Counted from the stretch's first letter, positions 26,482 to 35,707 are shown. The stretch is 64,000 nucleotides of DNA from JBPOFY01 sp051252415 (GCA_051252415.1 JBPOGA010000019.1:1-64000), one strand, 5' to 3'. The notes: a model not told the origin generated them from the letters alone. Program-made: numbers and translations.

Positions 26482-28398
26482 ATGCTTTTTATTCAGTTGA
26501 TGGGACGATTGTTGGCGAGCCTGCCTGAGTGTGCGGTTCGGCTCGTGTGTGTCATCTCAGTGCGACTGCTTATGATCTTTCGCCCTAGGCGAAGACGAAT
26601 GGTGATGAATGCCTTGCACCATGCGTATCCAGGAAAAACAGAAGCCTGGCGCCACCAACTCTTCCTTGAATCATCGACTCGAATGTTTGAGATGGCATTC
26701 TTCATGATCGCATCGCCGTATTTCAGCGAAAAACGAACTGAAGCGATGGTTGAAATTGATGTGGAAACGCAGGCGACGATGAAAGCGATCCTGGAAGATC
26801 GGGCAGATTCGAATCGTTCTATTATATTGGCTGTGCCGCATCTCTGTCTCTCCGAGTCGGCATTGAGAATACCGTCGCTGCTGCCAAATGCTCCGCCTTT
26901 AAGTGTGATCTTCAGGCCCTTAAATCAATTGAAGATCGACGCATGGATACGGCAGATACGTTCCCGATTTGGGGCTCGCATGTTGTCGCGCAAGAATGGT
27001 TTCAATGAGGCCATGGCTAACTTACGTAAAGGTGAGATGGTTGTCGTTTTGTTTGACCAAAATGCAGGTAGGCGTGGGTCCACGATTACTTTCTTCGATC
27101 GTGTATGTTCGGTTACTGACCTGCCAGGCATCTTTGCTAAGCGCTTTGATTCTGAAGTTGTCCTTGTCTTGCCGGAGCGCCTGTCACTATGGCGTGCGCG
27201 CCTTCACATGAAGCGCATGCCCGCTTGCGATTCTGTCGATGCCGTGGGGATAGAAGCGCATCGCCATTTACAGGAATATTTAAGCCAGGATTTCAACAAA
27301 GCGGCGGATTGGTTATGGATGCATGATCGTTGGGACCACCATGTGTCTGCGTATAAGCGCTTTCGTTTGAGTCAGAAGAAGAACAATCTTGAGCTGCAAA
27401 ATCAGATGTTCAATCGCTCGGCAGTGCCGCGCAAGACACGTTTGTATGTGCGCCTACCTAATTGGTTAGGCGATGTCGTTATGGCCTTACCAGTGCTTCG
27501 TGCGATACGGAAGGGGCGTCCGGATTTTGAGATTACCTTGATCGGTAAAGCAGCTTTTGAACCACTGGTTAAGCGTATGCAGGTCGCGGATCAGTTTATT
27601 CCTTTGCCCCCGCAAGGGTCTGGCTATTTCCGCTTTTTCCATCAGCTTCGTCTACAGTATCCTGATAGCTACTTGTCATTTACTAATTCGTTGCGAAGTG
27701 ACTTAGAAGCCTTTCTAACACGTTGTATGCAACGCATGGGTATGGTGCGACCAAGCAAGTGGCGGCCACTTTTAAACACGCCGTATCGATTGCCTGAAGA
27801 TATAGATGAGGCTAATTTACACCAAACGCGCGTATGGGAAAAGATGGCCCGTGCATATGGTCTAAGAGGGCCTTTGGATTTCAGCTCATTGAATGTAGAG
27901 TGCACGACTCATACTGTTACACAAATTGGTTTCATTTGCGGCACGGAGAATACGCCAGAGAAGCGCTGGCCAGTTGCTCATTGGCGTGCGTTAATAGCGC
28001 GATTGTTGGAAGAATATCCCGAAATTGATGTGATACTTTATGGCACCGCAGGGGATCGTCAAATTACAGATCAGGTCGCCGATGGTTTCCCTAGCGGAAG
28101 TATTCGGAACTTAGCTGGTAAAACAGATTTGGATGCTTTTTGTGATGGTTTGTCAGGGTGTTCGGCTGTCGTGTGTAATGACACGGGTGGTATGCACTTA
28201 GCAAATATGTTGGGGACGCCTGTGGTGGGTGTCTTTGGGCCGACCAATCCTGTGCGCACGGGTCCAATTTTTGACGCACCTGTAGCGATTGTGCAACCTG
28301 ATGGTTGTCCTGCGACTGGTGGTTTGCCGATTGCTGCGGTAGAGCCTGAAGTAGTCTTTCAGAAGCTCAGATCAGTAATCAAAGGAGGTGCTGCGTGA
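26482..28398 (+). CDS. Fusion of lipid A acyltransferase (LpxL-like) and ADP-heptosyltransferase (WaaF-like)
   Basis: About 638 aa, two enzymes in one chain. Residues 1 to about 310 are an LpxL/HtrB-type acyltransferase: PHLCLSE gives the His-x4-Glu motif (near 120), with SVIFRPLN and DQNAGRRGS further on. Residues about 320-638 are a GT9 heptosyltransferase: RLPNWLGDVV, then CNDTGGMHLANMLGTP and FGPTNPVRTG, closest to WaaF (heptosyltransferase II). Normally these are separate inner-membrane enzymes. The start is uncertain (TTG at 26452 possible). The next gene overlaps by four bases. Confidence 0.87.
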   Translation: MLFIQLMGRLLASLPECAVRLVCVISVRLLMIFRPRRRRMVMNALHHAYPGKTEAWRHQLFLESSTRMFEMAFFMIASPYFSEKRTEAMVEIDVETQATMKAILEDRADSNRSIILAVPHLCLSESALRIPSLLPNAPPLSVIFRPLNQLKIDAWIRQIRSRFGARMLSRKNGFNEAMANLRKGEMVVVLFDQNAGRRGSTITFFDRVCSVTDLPGIFAKRFDSEVVLVLPERLSLWRARLHMKRMPACDSVDAVGIEAHRHLQEYLSQDFNKAADWLWMHDRWDHHVSAYKRFRLSQKKNNLELQNQMFNRSAVPRKTRLYVRLPNWLGDVVMALPVLRAIRKGRPDFEITLIGKAAFEPLVKRMQVADQFIPLPPQGSGYFRFFHQLRLQYPDSYLSFTNSLRSDLEAFLTRCMQRMGMVRPSKWRPLLNTPYRLPEDIDEANLHQTRVWEKMARAYGLRGPLDFSSLNVECTTHTVTQIGFICGTENTPEKRWPVAHWRALIARLLEEYPEIDVILYGTAGDRQITDQVADGFPSGSIRNLAGKTDLDAFCDGLSGCSAVVCNDTGGMHLANMLGTPVVGVFGPTNPVRTGPIFDAPVAIVQPDGCPATGGLPIAAVEPEVVFQKLRSVIKGGAA

Positions 28399-29822
28399 CT
28401 AATTGGAGCGAAGGTGAGCATCGGCACTCTTTAGTTGTCAGAGCTAAAAGTTCTGAGGGTTTTGCCATGGGAGGACTGGTGACCATTCAGTGCGCACAGT
28501 GCTTGCGATGGCTCCCGGAGCGACGAGGTGTGTATGACGCTGTGATCGTCGAAAGCGATCGACGAGTTGTTGCTAAGGCTTTTCTGCTAGGAGCTAAACA
28601 AGATCGCGACTGGCAAGGTGAGTGGAATGGTTTAGTTGAATTGAACGAGAGGAACTTGCCCGCACCAAGACCAATATGCGTTGCTTACGATGAGACTGAA
28701 GGTGTCATTTGGGTGGTCATGGAGTTTATCGAGAATGCACTCACTTTAGAGGCAGCATTTGAATCGTCTACGGCCGAGGGCACTCGAGAGATTACTCAGG
28801 GCTTGGTCAGTTGCTTGTCTAAAATGCATGAAGCTGGAGTCAGGCAAATGGACCAACATATTGCGAATTGGGCGTATGATGGTTCGGAGATTTATTTACT
28901 CGATGCTGCGACGATGGCATTTCAAGAAGATGCACTCAATACGCAGATACGCTTGCAAGATGTCAGCGCGATTTGTGTGACACTTCCTGTTAGCGCCGAA
29001 GCAAATTTTGTTACCGCACTTTCAGAGCATTACGGTCGTGAGGAAACTGTGAATCAAATACTCGGTTCATTGGCTAAGGAGATGTCTGATTATCAAATTT
29101 CTCGTCTACAGCGTTATCAGAAAAAGACGCTGCGTGAATGCACAGAGTTTGGCGTGCATGAAGGCGCGACATCTAAAGGACTCTTTAGTAAGGCTGCAGA
29201 TTCGGATCTAGTAACTGCATTTTTTGCCGATCCGGATTCAATGATGACGAGCGGTCAGCGTTTAAAATCGGGCAACACATGCACGGTGCAAGGCTTTGAA
29301 TGGGCAGGTCGTGAGTATGTTTTAAAACGATATAATGCGAAATCAAGGTTGTATCGAATTCGGCATGCACTCTCTACCTCGCGGGCTCTGTTAAGTTGGT
29401 CTACTGGATGGGTTCTGCACTTGGCATTTATTCCTACGGCCAAACCAGTTGCTGTGATCGATGTATGTGAAAACGGTTGCCGCTATCTACTTACTGAGCG
29501 AATCGAGGGCACCTTGTTGCCAGAGTATCTGGAAAAGGTCGATGGTGACGCCGACGCTATTGAAAACGTGTGCCTGCAGCTTCGTTCTATATGTGAACGA
29601 TTAGAACGAATGCGCGGGGTGCATGGTGATTTCAAAGCGACAAATTGGATTGTTGGTAGCGATGGTAATTTGCACCTCTTTGATCTCGATGTGTTTCGTT
29701 TTGGGTTGAGCCCAGAGGCTTTCGAGCGTGGCCATAAAAAGGACTTGGAGCGTTTATTGGAAAACTGGGAGTCGAGTGCGCCCATTCGACAAGCATTAAG
29801 CAAAATGCAAATTGCATCGTGA
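28395..29822 (+). CDS. Tandem LPS-kinase-fold protein (two WaaP/Kdo-kinase-like domains)
   Basis: 475 aa with two kinase-like domains in series. Domain 1 (about 40-225) has VVAKAF, the loop QMDQHIANW and LLDAAT. Domain 2 (about 270-475) has YVLKRYN, VHGDFKATNW and LFDLDVFRF. Both keep the catalytic-loop Asp, Asn and metal Asp, so both could phosphorylate. The GTG start overlaps the lpxL-waaF stop by four bases, implying coupled translation. Phosphorylation of heptose or Kdo is inferred from position; I know no precisely matching characterised protein. Confidence 0.7.
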   Translation: MTNWSEGEHRHSLVVRAKSSEGFAMGGLVTIQCAQCLRWLPERRGVYDAVIVESDRRVVAKAFLLGAKQDRDWQGEWNGLVELNERNLPAPRPICVAYDETEGVIWVVMEFIENALTLEAAFESSTAEGTREITQGLVSCLSKMHEAGVRQMDQHIANWAYDGSEIYLLDAATMAFQEDALNTQIRLQDVSAICVTLPVSAEANFVTALSEHYGREETVNQILGSLAKEMSDYQISRLQRYQKKTLRECTEFGVHEGATSKGLFSKAADSDLVTAFFADPDSMMTSGQRLKSGNTCTVQGFEWAGREYVLKRYNAKSRLYRIRHALSTSRALLSWSTGWVLHLAFIPTAKPVAVIDVCENGCRYLLTERIEGTLLPEYLEKVDGDADAIENVCLQLRSICERLERMRGVHGDFKATNWIVGSDGNLHLFDLDVFRFGLSPEAFERGHKKDLERLLENWESSAPIRQALSKMQIAS

Positions 29823-29849
29823 GGCATTAGGCACTTATCTTATTTATAT

Positions 29850-31724
29850 ATGCAGGTTCTAGTTATTAAACCATCCTCGGTCGGGGATATAATTCACGCG
29901 CTGTTGGTGATTGAGCGTTTGAAGCTAGAGCGCTCGGACGTATCTGTGAGTTGGGTTGTCCGTGAAGAATTTGCGCCTTTAGTTGAAGCAGCGGAAGCTG
30001 TGGATCACATCTTTTTATTTGACCGGCACGCTGGATTTTCGGGTTTCGTCAGCCTGATGCGTGAGGTGCGAAAGCGAAAATTTGATTATGTGTTGGATAT
30101 GCAGGGCTTGGGGCGTTCGGCTTGCATGACATTTGTTGCAAAAGGTAGAAAGCGAGTGGGGCGTCGCGATGCACGTGAGTTCTCCTTTCTTGCATACAAT
30201 CATCTTATCCGCACGCCAGAGCGCGGCGCGCGCCAGCACGCAGTGGAATTTCTTACCCCGTATTTGCAGTGTTTTGATGTGGATGCTGAAGCGGCGAAAT
30301 GTATTCGTTTTAAATTTGCCCCAACGGACCACTTATTTCCTGATTCTTTTTCTCAAGAAGGACAGTTGATCGCTCTGTTTCCTGAGAGCCGTCGTGCTGA
30401 AAAAAACTGGAATGGATTCGGTGAGCTAACGCAGCAATTACTCGATGCGTCACCGAGTAATCGGATTGTATGGTGCGGCCATCAGCCGATCGTAGACGAT
30501 GGCGTATTTGACGCGAAGCGTTTCTTAAATCTGACGAATAAGACGCATTTAAATGAGTTGCCGAGCTTGTTGGAGCGTATGAGTTGTGTGGTTTCAAATG
30601 ATAGTGGTCCTATGCATTTGGCTGCGGCTCTGCAGATACCACTTGTTGCTTTATTTGGTCCTACAGATCCTGAACGTTTCGGGCCTTTTCCGCGTGATAC
30701 AGCGCGTCAACGAGTGCTCACTTCTCCAGATGGTCTGTCAGCATCGATCACTGTTGATTCAGTTGTCCCAGCAGTGAAGGAAGTGGTCGATAGTGTTCCT
30801 TCGGACGCACGTAAAAAGCCACTAGTTGTTTGGCGTATTTTGGACGGGAAGGCCGGGCATGAAGCGCAGACTCTAGGCTTGGTGAATGCGTTACGAAAGA
30901 AGGTGTCTATTCAGAGTTATAATATTGCTCCTATCTCAAAACAAAAAGCACTTTATTATTATTTTATTGGGCGTTTTGGTCCAGGCCGCAATATGCCGCC
31001 ACCTGATCTAATACTTGGTGCTGGGCATGGCACTCACTTATCGATGTTAGCCGCAAAACGTGCGCGTGGTGGTAGAACTGTCTTATTGATGAAGCCCTCT
31101 TTGCCTGTTTCGAAATTCGATTTTTGCTTCATCCCAGAGCATGATTCGCCCAAGCAATTGCCGCATGTATATCCAACAGTTGGTGTTTTAAATGCAGTTC
31201 AAAGGGCAACTGGGCAGTCCTCGGACAAAGCACTTATTTTGATTGGTGGTCCTTCGAGTCATTATGCTTGGGATACTGCGGATACGATTGCATCTGTTTT
31301 AGAAATGGTGCGGACAGACGCTGCGGTGCAGTGGATACTCACGACATCGCGTAGGACGCCAAAGGATACAGAAGATGCCTTGATTAATTTGAATGAAGCC
31401 AATCTTGAAATTGTGCCCTTTGCCGATACCCAACAAGGGTGGGTGAATGCACGCTTGAATGAATGTGCGACTGCTTGGGTGACTGAAGAAAGTGTATCGA
31501 TGGTTTTTGAAGCGCTTACTTCAGGTGCAGGTGTCGGACTATTACCTGTGCCATTGATTTCTAAAAGTAATCGAGTGAGCGCTGGGATTGATCAATTGAA
31601 GTCAACCGGGCGTGTCCAAGTGTATGCGCCAAAGGCGACTTCGTATCGTGTTGAATTGCAAGGGGGCGAACTCGCTGAAGCGGATCGCTGCGCCGCGATA
31701 TTGCTTGATGAGTTGAAACAGTAA
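29850..31724 (+). CDS. Fusion of ADP-heptosyltransferase I (WaaC-like) and ELM1-family domain
   Basis: 624 aa. Residues 1 to about 315 are GT9 heptosyltransferase I: VLVIKPSSVGDIIHAL at the start, CVVSNDSGPMHLAAALQIP and FGPTDPERFGPF. Residues about 325-624 are the ELM1 family (VWRILDGKAGHEAQTLGL, LGAGHGTHLSMLAA, LIGGPSSHYAW, TSRRTP), a GT-like fold found beside LPS genes in bacteria and as a plant mitochondrial-fission protein. It lies 27 bases after the tandem-kinase gene, forming lpxL-waaF / kinase / waaC-ELM1. Activity of the ELM1 half is unknown. Confidence 0.85.
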   Translation: MQVLVIKPSSVGDIIHALLVIERLKLERSDVSVSWVVREEFAPLVEAAEAVDHIFLFDRHAGFSGFVSLMREVRKRKFDYVLDMQGLGRSACMTFVAKGRKRVGRRDAREFSFLAYNHLIRTPERGARQHAVEFLTPYLQCFDVDAEAAKCIRFKFAPTDHLFPDSFSQEGQLIALFPESRRAEKNWNGFGELTQQLLDASPSNRIVWCGHQPIVDDGVFDAKRFLNLTNKTHLNELPSLLERMSCVVSNDSGPMHLAAALQIPLVALFGPTDPERFGPFPRDTARQRVLTSPDGLSASITVDSVVPAVKEVVDSVPSDARKKPLVVWRILDGKAGHEAQTLGLVNALRKKVSIQSYNIAPISKQKALYYYFIGRFGPGRNMPPPDLILGAGHGTHLSMLAAKRARGGRTVLLMKPSLPVSKFDFCFIPEHDSPKQLPHVYPTVGVLNAVQRATGQSSDKALILIGGPSSHYAWDTADTIASVLEMVRTDAAVQWILTTSRRTPKDTEDALINLNEANLEIVPFADTQQGWVNARLNECATAWVTEESVSMVFEALTSGAGVGLLPVPLISKSNRVSAGIDQLKSTGRVQVYAPKATSYRVELQGGELAEADRCAAILLDELKQ

Positions 31725-31780
31725 GCGGTCTATTTCGACTCAGGGGTGTCTATAGATGCTTTAATTTCGATGGGCTTGAG

Positions 31781-31979
31781 CCGAATGGCACTAACTTAAT
31801 CGGCTTCATCGAGATGATATTCATAATTTCATTTGGAGGGCAATGCTCCGTCATTGCCGCAGAAACGCCTAAATGCATCGAACCATCGGCGGTTGCGACA
31901 CTTCGACAGGCTCAGGTTAGAACGGAGCACAACCCTCCAGCTATTTGTCGAAACTTTTTCTTAAATTAGTGCCATTAGG
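31781..31979. mobile_element. MITE-like element with 19-bp terminal inverted repeats
   Basis: CCGAATGGCACTAACTTAA (31781-31799) and its near-complement at 31961-31979 (two mismatches) bound a 199-bp non-coding segment. The same terminus occurs near 94 and at 24193. The right terminus contains the stop codon (31975-31977) of the LpxL-GT9 paralogue. The rest of 31725-31974 shows no coding signal. Confidence 0.7.
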
Positions 31980-33330
31980 GTTTGAGCCCAAACTTTTCAA
32001 AAAACGGCAGCCATGACTCATTTGGAGGTGGACCTAAATGTGTCAGATATTTCTTAGCGTTGCGCACATTTTCTAAGCCAAAGCGTTGATGCGCCTGGCT
32101 TGCATGGCTTAATTTAAGCGAGCTTCTGGTTGTCTCTAAATTGATCCAAATATCTGGGTATTCTTTAGAAATTTGTTCAACAATTTCGATTTGTGAGAGC
32201 TGATCTTGGCATACGATATAGTTGTCTGGTAAGTCACCGAAGTGCTTCTCGATTATCTCAGGCTTATGCGAGCCAATCAGTTTGATCGAGTAATCTGGTC
32301 GCGCTTGATTGATGGCCTGTAATACTTTGGGTAAGTCGCGAAAATCGGCTTCATCTGTAGGCAAATAGAGCCAGAGCGCCAACATCGGTTTCAATGGCTT
32401 ACCCTCGCGATAGCTGGCTTCTAGTTCGAGACGATTGCGTTTCGATTTTAAATGAAATCTACGTTTTGGATTCTGTGGTGAACCCCAGCGATCGTGTAAC
32501 CAAAGCCAGTCTGCGCAATGATCATCCGAACTTCCGAGATAGCTTTCGAGCCAATCGTTTGCAGCTATTGTTACATGAATGGGGTGATCGCCTGTGCTAA
32601 TTTCCTCAATGCAAATACGCCCTCGGAGGAAACCAATGCGTTCTGGATAAATGACATGGCACGGCACGTTCTTTTTGTGCGCCAACAATCCTGGGAGTTC
32701 AGATGAAGAGGCAATGCGATTAAAGAAATGAATCATAGAACCTTTACCAGCTGCATTTTGATCAAATAGGATGCCAACCACGTTTCCCTCTTCGAGTCTT
32801 CGTAGTGCTTGATTGTATCCATTGCGCCGTGACAAAAGTTCTACCCCAAATCGACTTCTGGAATTTGTGACCCATTCATTTAGCTTAGGGTCGTTCAGTG
32901 GGCGGAATATGACACTCGCCTTGTTTTTGAGTGTCGGGAAATGGATCGGTGCAGCATTGACTAATTCGGAAAGTGTAAAGTGTGGAGTGAGTGTGATCGC
33001 GGCACCATTTCGTTGTATGTCTTCGGCCTTTTTCAGTGTAGCTTCGTCGGGTGCTTCAAACATACTTTTTGCACGCTTCTCGGAGATTGTTGGCAGAATA
33101 ATTACTGACAGTGCCATTTCAACTAGGCGGCGACAGTGCTCTTTAAAGATGCTTACGCGTTGAGCTTCGGTTTTTTGAGGGAAGCAATGATGTAGGTTTC
33201 GAAGCGCGACAGTTCTACGCGCGGGTAGTGCGTGATAAATTATGCAGCCAAAGACATTACAGATCAGCTTTAAGAAACAGATGGGCATCCACGAGAGGAT
33301 GTGGCTTAGTGCTTTAACTATGTATATCAT
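31975..33330 (-). CDS. LpxL-like acyltransferase with truncated GT9 domain
   Basis: 451 aa, a paralogue of the LpxL-WaaF fusion at 26482. The acyltransferase part (1 to about 300) keeps PHFTLSE (His-x4-Glu), SVIFRPLND, DQNAAGKGS and ADWLWLHDRW. The following GT9 part (about 315-451) aligns with the first Rossmann half of the paralogue (YLPTDEADFRDLPKVLQAI... YSIKLIG). It stops where the linker begins, so the ADP-heptose-binding half (the NDTGGMH equivalent) is absent. The stop lies in a repeat terminus. The acyltransferase is likely active; the GT9 remnant probably is not. Last gene of a yrbL-yrbL-lpxL run. Confidence 0.85.
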   Translation of the reverse strand: MIYIVKALSHILSWMPICFLKLICNVFGCIIYHALPARRTVALRNLHHCFPQKTEAQRVSIFKEHCRRLVEMALSVIILPTISEKRAKSMFEAPDEATLKKAEDIQRNGAAITLTPHFTLSELVNAAPIHFPTLKNKASVIFRPLNDPKLNEWVTNSRSRFGVELLSRRNGYNQALRRLEEGNVVGILFDQNAAGKGSMIHFFNRIASSSELPGLLAHKKNVPCHVIYPERIGFLRGRICIEEISTGDHPIHVTIAANDWLESYLGSSDDHCADWLWLHDRWGSPQNPKRRFHLKSKRNRLELEASYREGKPLKPMLALWLYLPTDEADFRDLPKVLQAINQARPDYSIKLIGSHKPEIIEKHFGDLPDNYIVCQDQLSQIEIVEQISKEYPDIWINLETTRSSLKLSHASQAHQRFGLENVRNAKKYLTHLGPPPNESWLPFFEKFGLKP

Positions 33331-33348
33331 GACGAGCTGATGTGCAGA

Positions 33349-34023
33349 TCACTGGAATGCGGCTCCCTTGCCTTTGAGTGCATTTCCTTTCGAAATCTCT
33401 TTTAGGTGTTTGTCGACCTGTCGTTGCATGCGCTTGCGACGGCCATCTAGTTTCTTATTCCTTAGTGAAGTGATCATTTTGCTGAAGGGTAGAAAGTCGG
33501 AAGATCCAAAGCCATCAATTTGTAGAATACGTAGCCTGCCTGTTTCATCAACGCGTTGCACCATTAGATTGTGAGGGAATGGGTCGCGCACGATCAGTCT
33601 TCGCTCTTTAAGGAATGCCCAAAACTCATCTATGGCTGCGGCACATTCTGGTGTGACTTCACAGTGCTCCCATAAGTAACTTTTAAGTGTGTGCGATAGT
33701 GTTCCATCGAAATCGCGAATTAGGTCGGCAACTAGACCATCACCTAAATTGGTTTCGACTAAGTCATAAACACGCGGGAAATGCCTCGAATGATCCTCGC
33801 CTAGCTTGGATTCTAGTTTCTTCAATTCGATCCACTCACTTAAGTTTTCATCATAATTACGACGTCTGCGAATGGCACGTAAAGGATCTTTGAGGCGACG
33901 TTCGATCGTCTGCCATGGCTCATGTAGCACCTTAATGCACAAAGCATTGTTCTCTGGATGTTGATAGCAACTCCGGTGTCCGCCTTTAGCGATGAGTGCA
34001 GATTCTTCGATGTGATAGTGCAT
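33349..34023 (-). CDS. YrbL-family kinase-like protein
   Basis: 224 aa, PhoP-regulated YrbL family (PF10707-type). It opens with IAKGGHRSCYQHPENNALCIKV, a nucleotide-binding start. The loop VRDPFPHNLMV (near 150) and LQIDGFG (near 175) take the place of kinase HRD and DFG motifs. E. coli YrbL has weaker versions of these. It is one of three paralogues in this locus. It lies 25 bases after its neighbour yrbL gene and 18 before the truncated lpxL gene. Phosphorylation of an LPS sugar is inferred only. Confidence 0.8.
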   Translation of the reverse strand: MHYHIEESALIAKGGHRSCYQHPENNALCIKVLHEPWQTIERRLKDPLRAIRRRRNYDENLSEWIELKKLESKLGEDHSRHFPRVYDLVETNLGDGLVADLIRDFDGTLSHTLKSYLWEHCEVTPECAAAIDEFWAFLKERRLIVRDPFPHNLMVQRVDETGRLRILQIDGFGSSDFLPFSKMITSLRNKKLDGRRKRMQRQVDKHLKEISKGNALKGKGAAFQ

Positions 34024-34048
34024 GGTCAGTGAAGAATGTAATCTAGGC

Positions 34049-34813
34049 TTAGAGGTGGCGGTTTAGGCTTTCTAGTCTGGCTTTGGGGTCATTTTCCGAT
34101 TTACGACGGATGACTTCATTCAAGCGTTGATCTAGCTTATCGAAACGATCTTGCGTTTTTTGCTTCGAAGCAACGCCTAGTAGTGAAGATTTCGGTTTTC
34201 GGCCATAGCCGTCGATGATGATAATGTTGGCGGTTTCTGCAGTTTGTCGAACTACCAGATTGTGGGGTAATATGTCGCGCGAGCGGGGCGGGGCAGTCAT
34301 CCAATCTGTTTTGAAATTTTCGAGTGCTTTAGCTATGCGTTCATCTATGCCGTTGTTCCAGACGTAAAGCTCCAAGGTCAGTGAAATAAGGCCGTCTTCA
34401 TCACGAATAAGTTCCATTGCATGTGCTGTGCCGAGGTCTGTATCAACCATACCATATGTTTTCGGCAGATGACGGCAAATGGCCGCAGGGAACGCATCAA
34501 AATGTCTTTTCAAAGATGCATACTCTTGTTGGTTTTCATCGAAAAATGCGACTGGGCGTAGATTAGCTGGAAAAGATTTACGCTGACGCCTCAGTTCTGG
34601 AGAGCGATCAGCTTGATGCACTTTTAGGCATACATTAGAGTCTTTGGGACTGACAAAGCATAGCCGATTACCCCCTTTGCTGAAGGGCTTAAGGTCGCTT
34701 AATTGTATCTGCGTTGTGTTCACGTTCCGACTATACCATATTCGCAGTTCGCTGAGGTCAACTTTAAGGCTTGAGGCTAATTCGGGCAGCTTTACCGTGA
34801 TTTTTAATGTCAT
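34049..34813 (-). CDS. YrbL-family kinase-like protein
   Basis: 254 aa YrbL-family protein. An extra N-terminal stretch of about 38 residues precedes the core FSKGGNRLCFVSPKDSNVC. The catalytic loop SRDILPHNLVV and IIIDGYGR keep the Asp, Asn and second Asp. Its start codon overlaps that of the divergent gene at 34807 (shared bases 34807-34813), so either the extension is spurious or the two genes share a control region. The run yrbL-yrbL-lpxL follows on this strand. Confidence 0.78.
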   Translation of the reverse strand: MTLKITVKLPELASSLKVDLSELRIWYSRNVNTTQIQLSDLKPFSKGGNRLCFVSPKDSNVCLKVHQADRSPELRRQRKSFPANLRPVAFFDENQQEYASLKRHFDAFPAAICRHLPKTYGMVDTDLGTAHAMELIRDEDGLISLTLELYVWNNGIDERIAKALENFKTDWMTAPPRSRDILPHNLVVRQTAETANIIIIDGYGRKPKSSLLGVASKQKTQDRFDKLDQRLNEVIRRKSENDPKARLESLNRHL

Positions 34814-35685
34814 CTGCTCTTAATTCGGCCCATCGCACATGCCTGCGTATCGCAGGAGGCAAGTCTCGTTGGCACCAGCGTTATTACCGGCCTTCGGTCA
34901 ATGTCGTGCGAAGTTCATCGAAGCTTATTTTTGAAGAGAATGGCTTTGTGTTGGAAGCATTTCCACTCGAAGTCTTTGAGCAGAAGTTTTCGGGGCGCTT
35001 AAATATTTTGTTGGCTGGGCCATCTGCGAAAGCGATTGAGGATACGTCTCTACTGTTTAAGCATCCACTCATGTGTGTGAGTGGTTCACCGCAATTACTT
35101 GGCGATGAGACTCCAAAATTTGATATATATCACGTTAATGACGCGACCTTCGTAAAAGCCCGCCTAGATAACTTTCTAAAATTTTCAGAGTTAGCGGAAT
35201 GGACAGTCATCGATTATCGAATTATGTTCGAGTTAATGAGGCTGGCTCCAGAGCGGTTATCTAAGAAAACCAAGTTTGTGGTATTTGATAGTTGGGCGTA
35301 TCCGCTTCATTTGCCGTTGGGGAAGATTCAGGAGTTAGCAAAGCCGCCGAAACATAAGGGGATTTATTGCTCCAATGATTTAAGTCTCGGCCTCGCGGTT
35401 GCAGGCACTGTTGCATATACGGCTGGACAGATTGCATGGTTGTCTGGTTTTGATTCCGCATATTATTACGGGATGGATCTCACCAACTCTGGGCATGCCT
35501 ATGAAGATAAGAATCCGCAGGTTCAAATGATGGACAAAGCCTATGCGAACTTCATTGAACCGGGTTTTGAATTGTTGAATCGTGAGGCGAAGGCAACAGG
35601 CTTTCATTTTTTCAATTGTAACCCTAATTCTCGACTACCGGATACTGTGATACAACATATCGACACGAAGCAATCGCTGCTATAG
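34807..35685 (+). CDS. Uncharacterised LPS-locus protein, possible glycosyltransferase (DUF115/MAF-like)
   Basis: 292 aa, function not recognised with confidence. Visible features are NILLAGPSAKAI (near 65-76), a phosphate- or nucleotide-binding type turn; GSPQLLGDE; the segment YYYGMDLTNSGHAYED (near 220), reminiscent of DUF115/motility-accessory and sialyltransferase-like GT folds; and a Cys-Asn-Pro-rich C-terminus. It starts the plus-strand run with sulfotransferase and GT genes (the next begins about 22 bases later). Its start overlaps that of a divergent yrbL gene. Confidence 0.5.
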   Translation: MSSALNSAHRTCLRIAGGKSRWHQRYYRPSVNVVRSSSKLIFEENGFVLEAFPLEVFEQKFSGRLNILLAGPSAKAIEDTSLLFKHPLMCVSGSPQLLGDETPKFDIYHVNDATFVKARLDNFLKFSELAEWTVIDYRIMFELMRLAPERLSKKTKFVVFDSWAYPLHLPLGKIQELAKPPKHKGIYCSNDLSLGLAVAGTVAYTAGQIAWLSGFDSAYYYGMDLTNSGHAYEDKNPQVQMMDKAYANFIEPGFELLNREAKATGFHFFNCNPNSRLPDTVIQHIDTKQSLL

Positions 35686-35707
35686 CTTGAATCTACAGCA
35701 ACTACCC

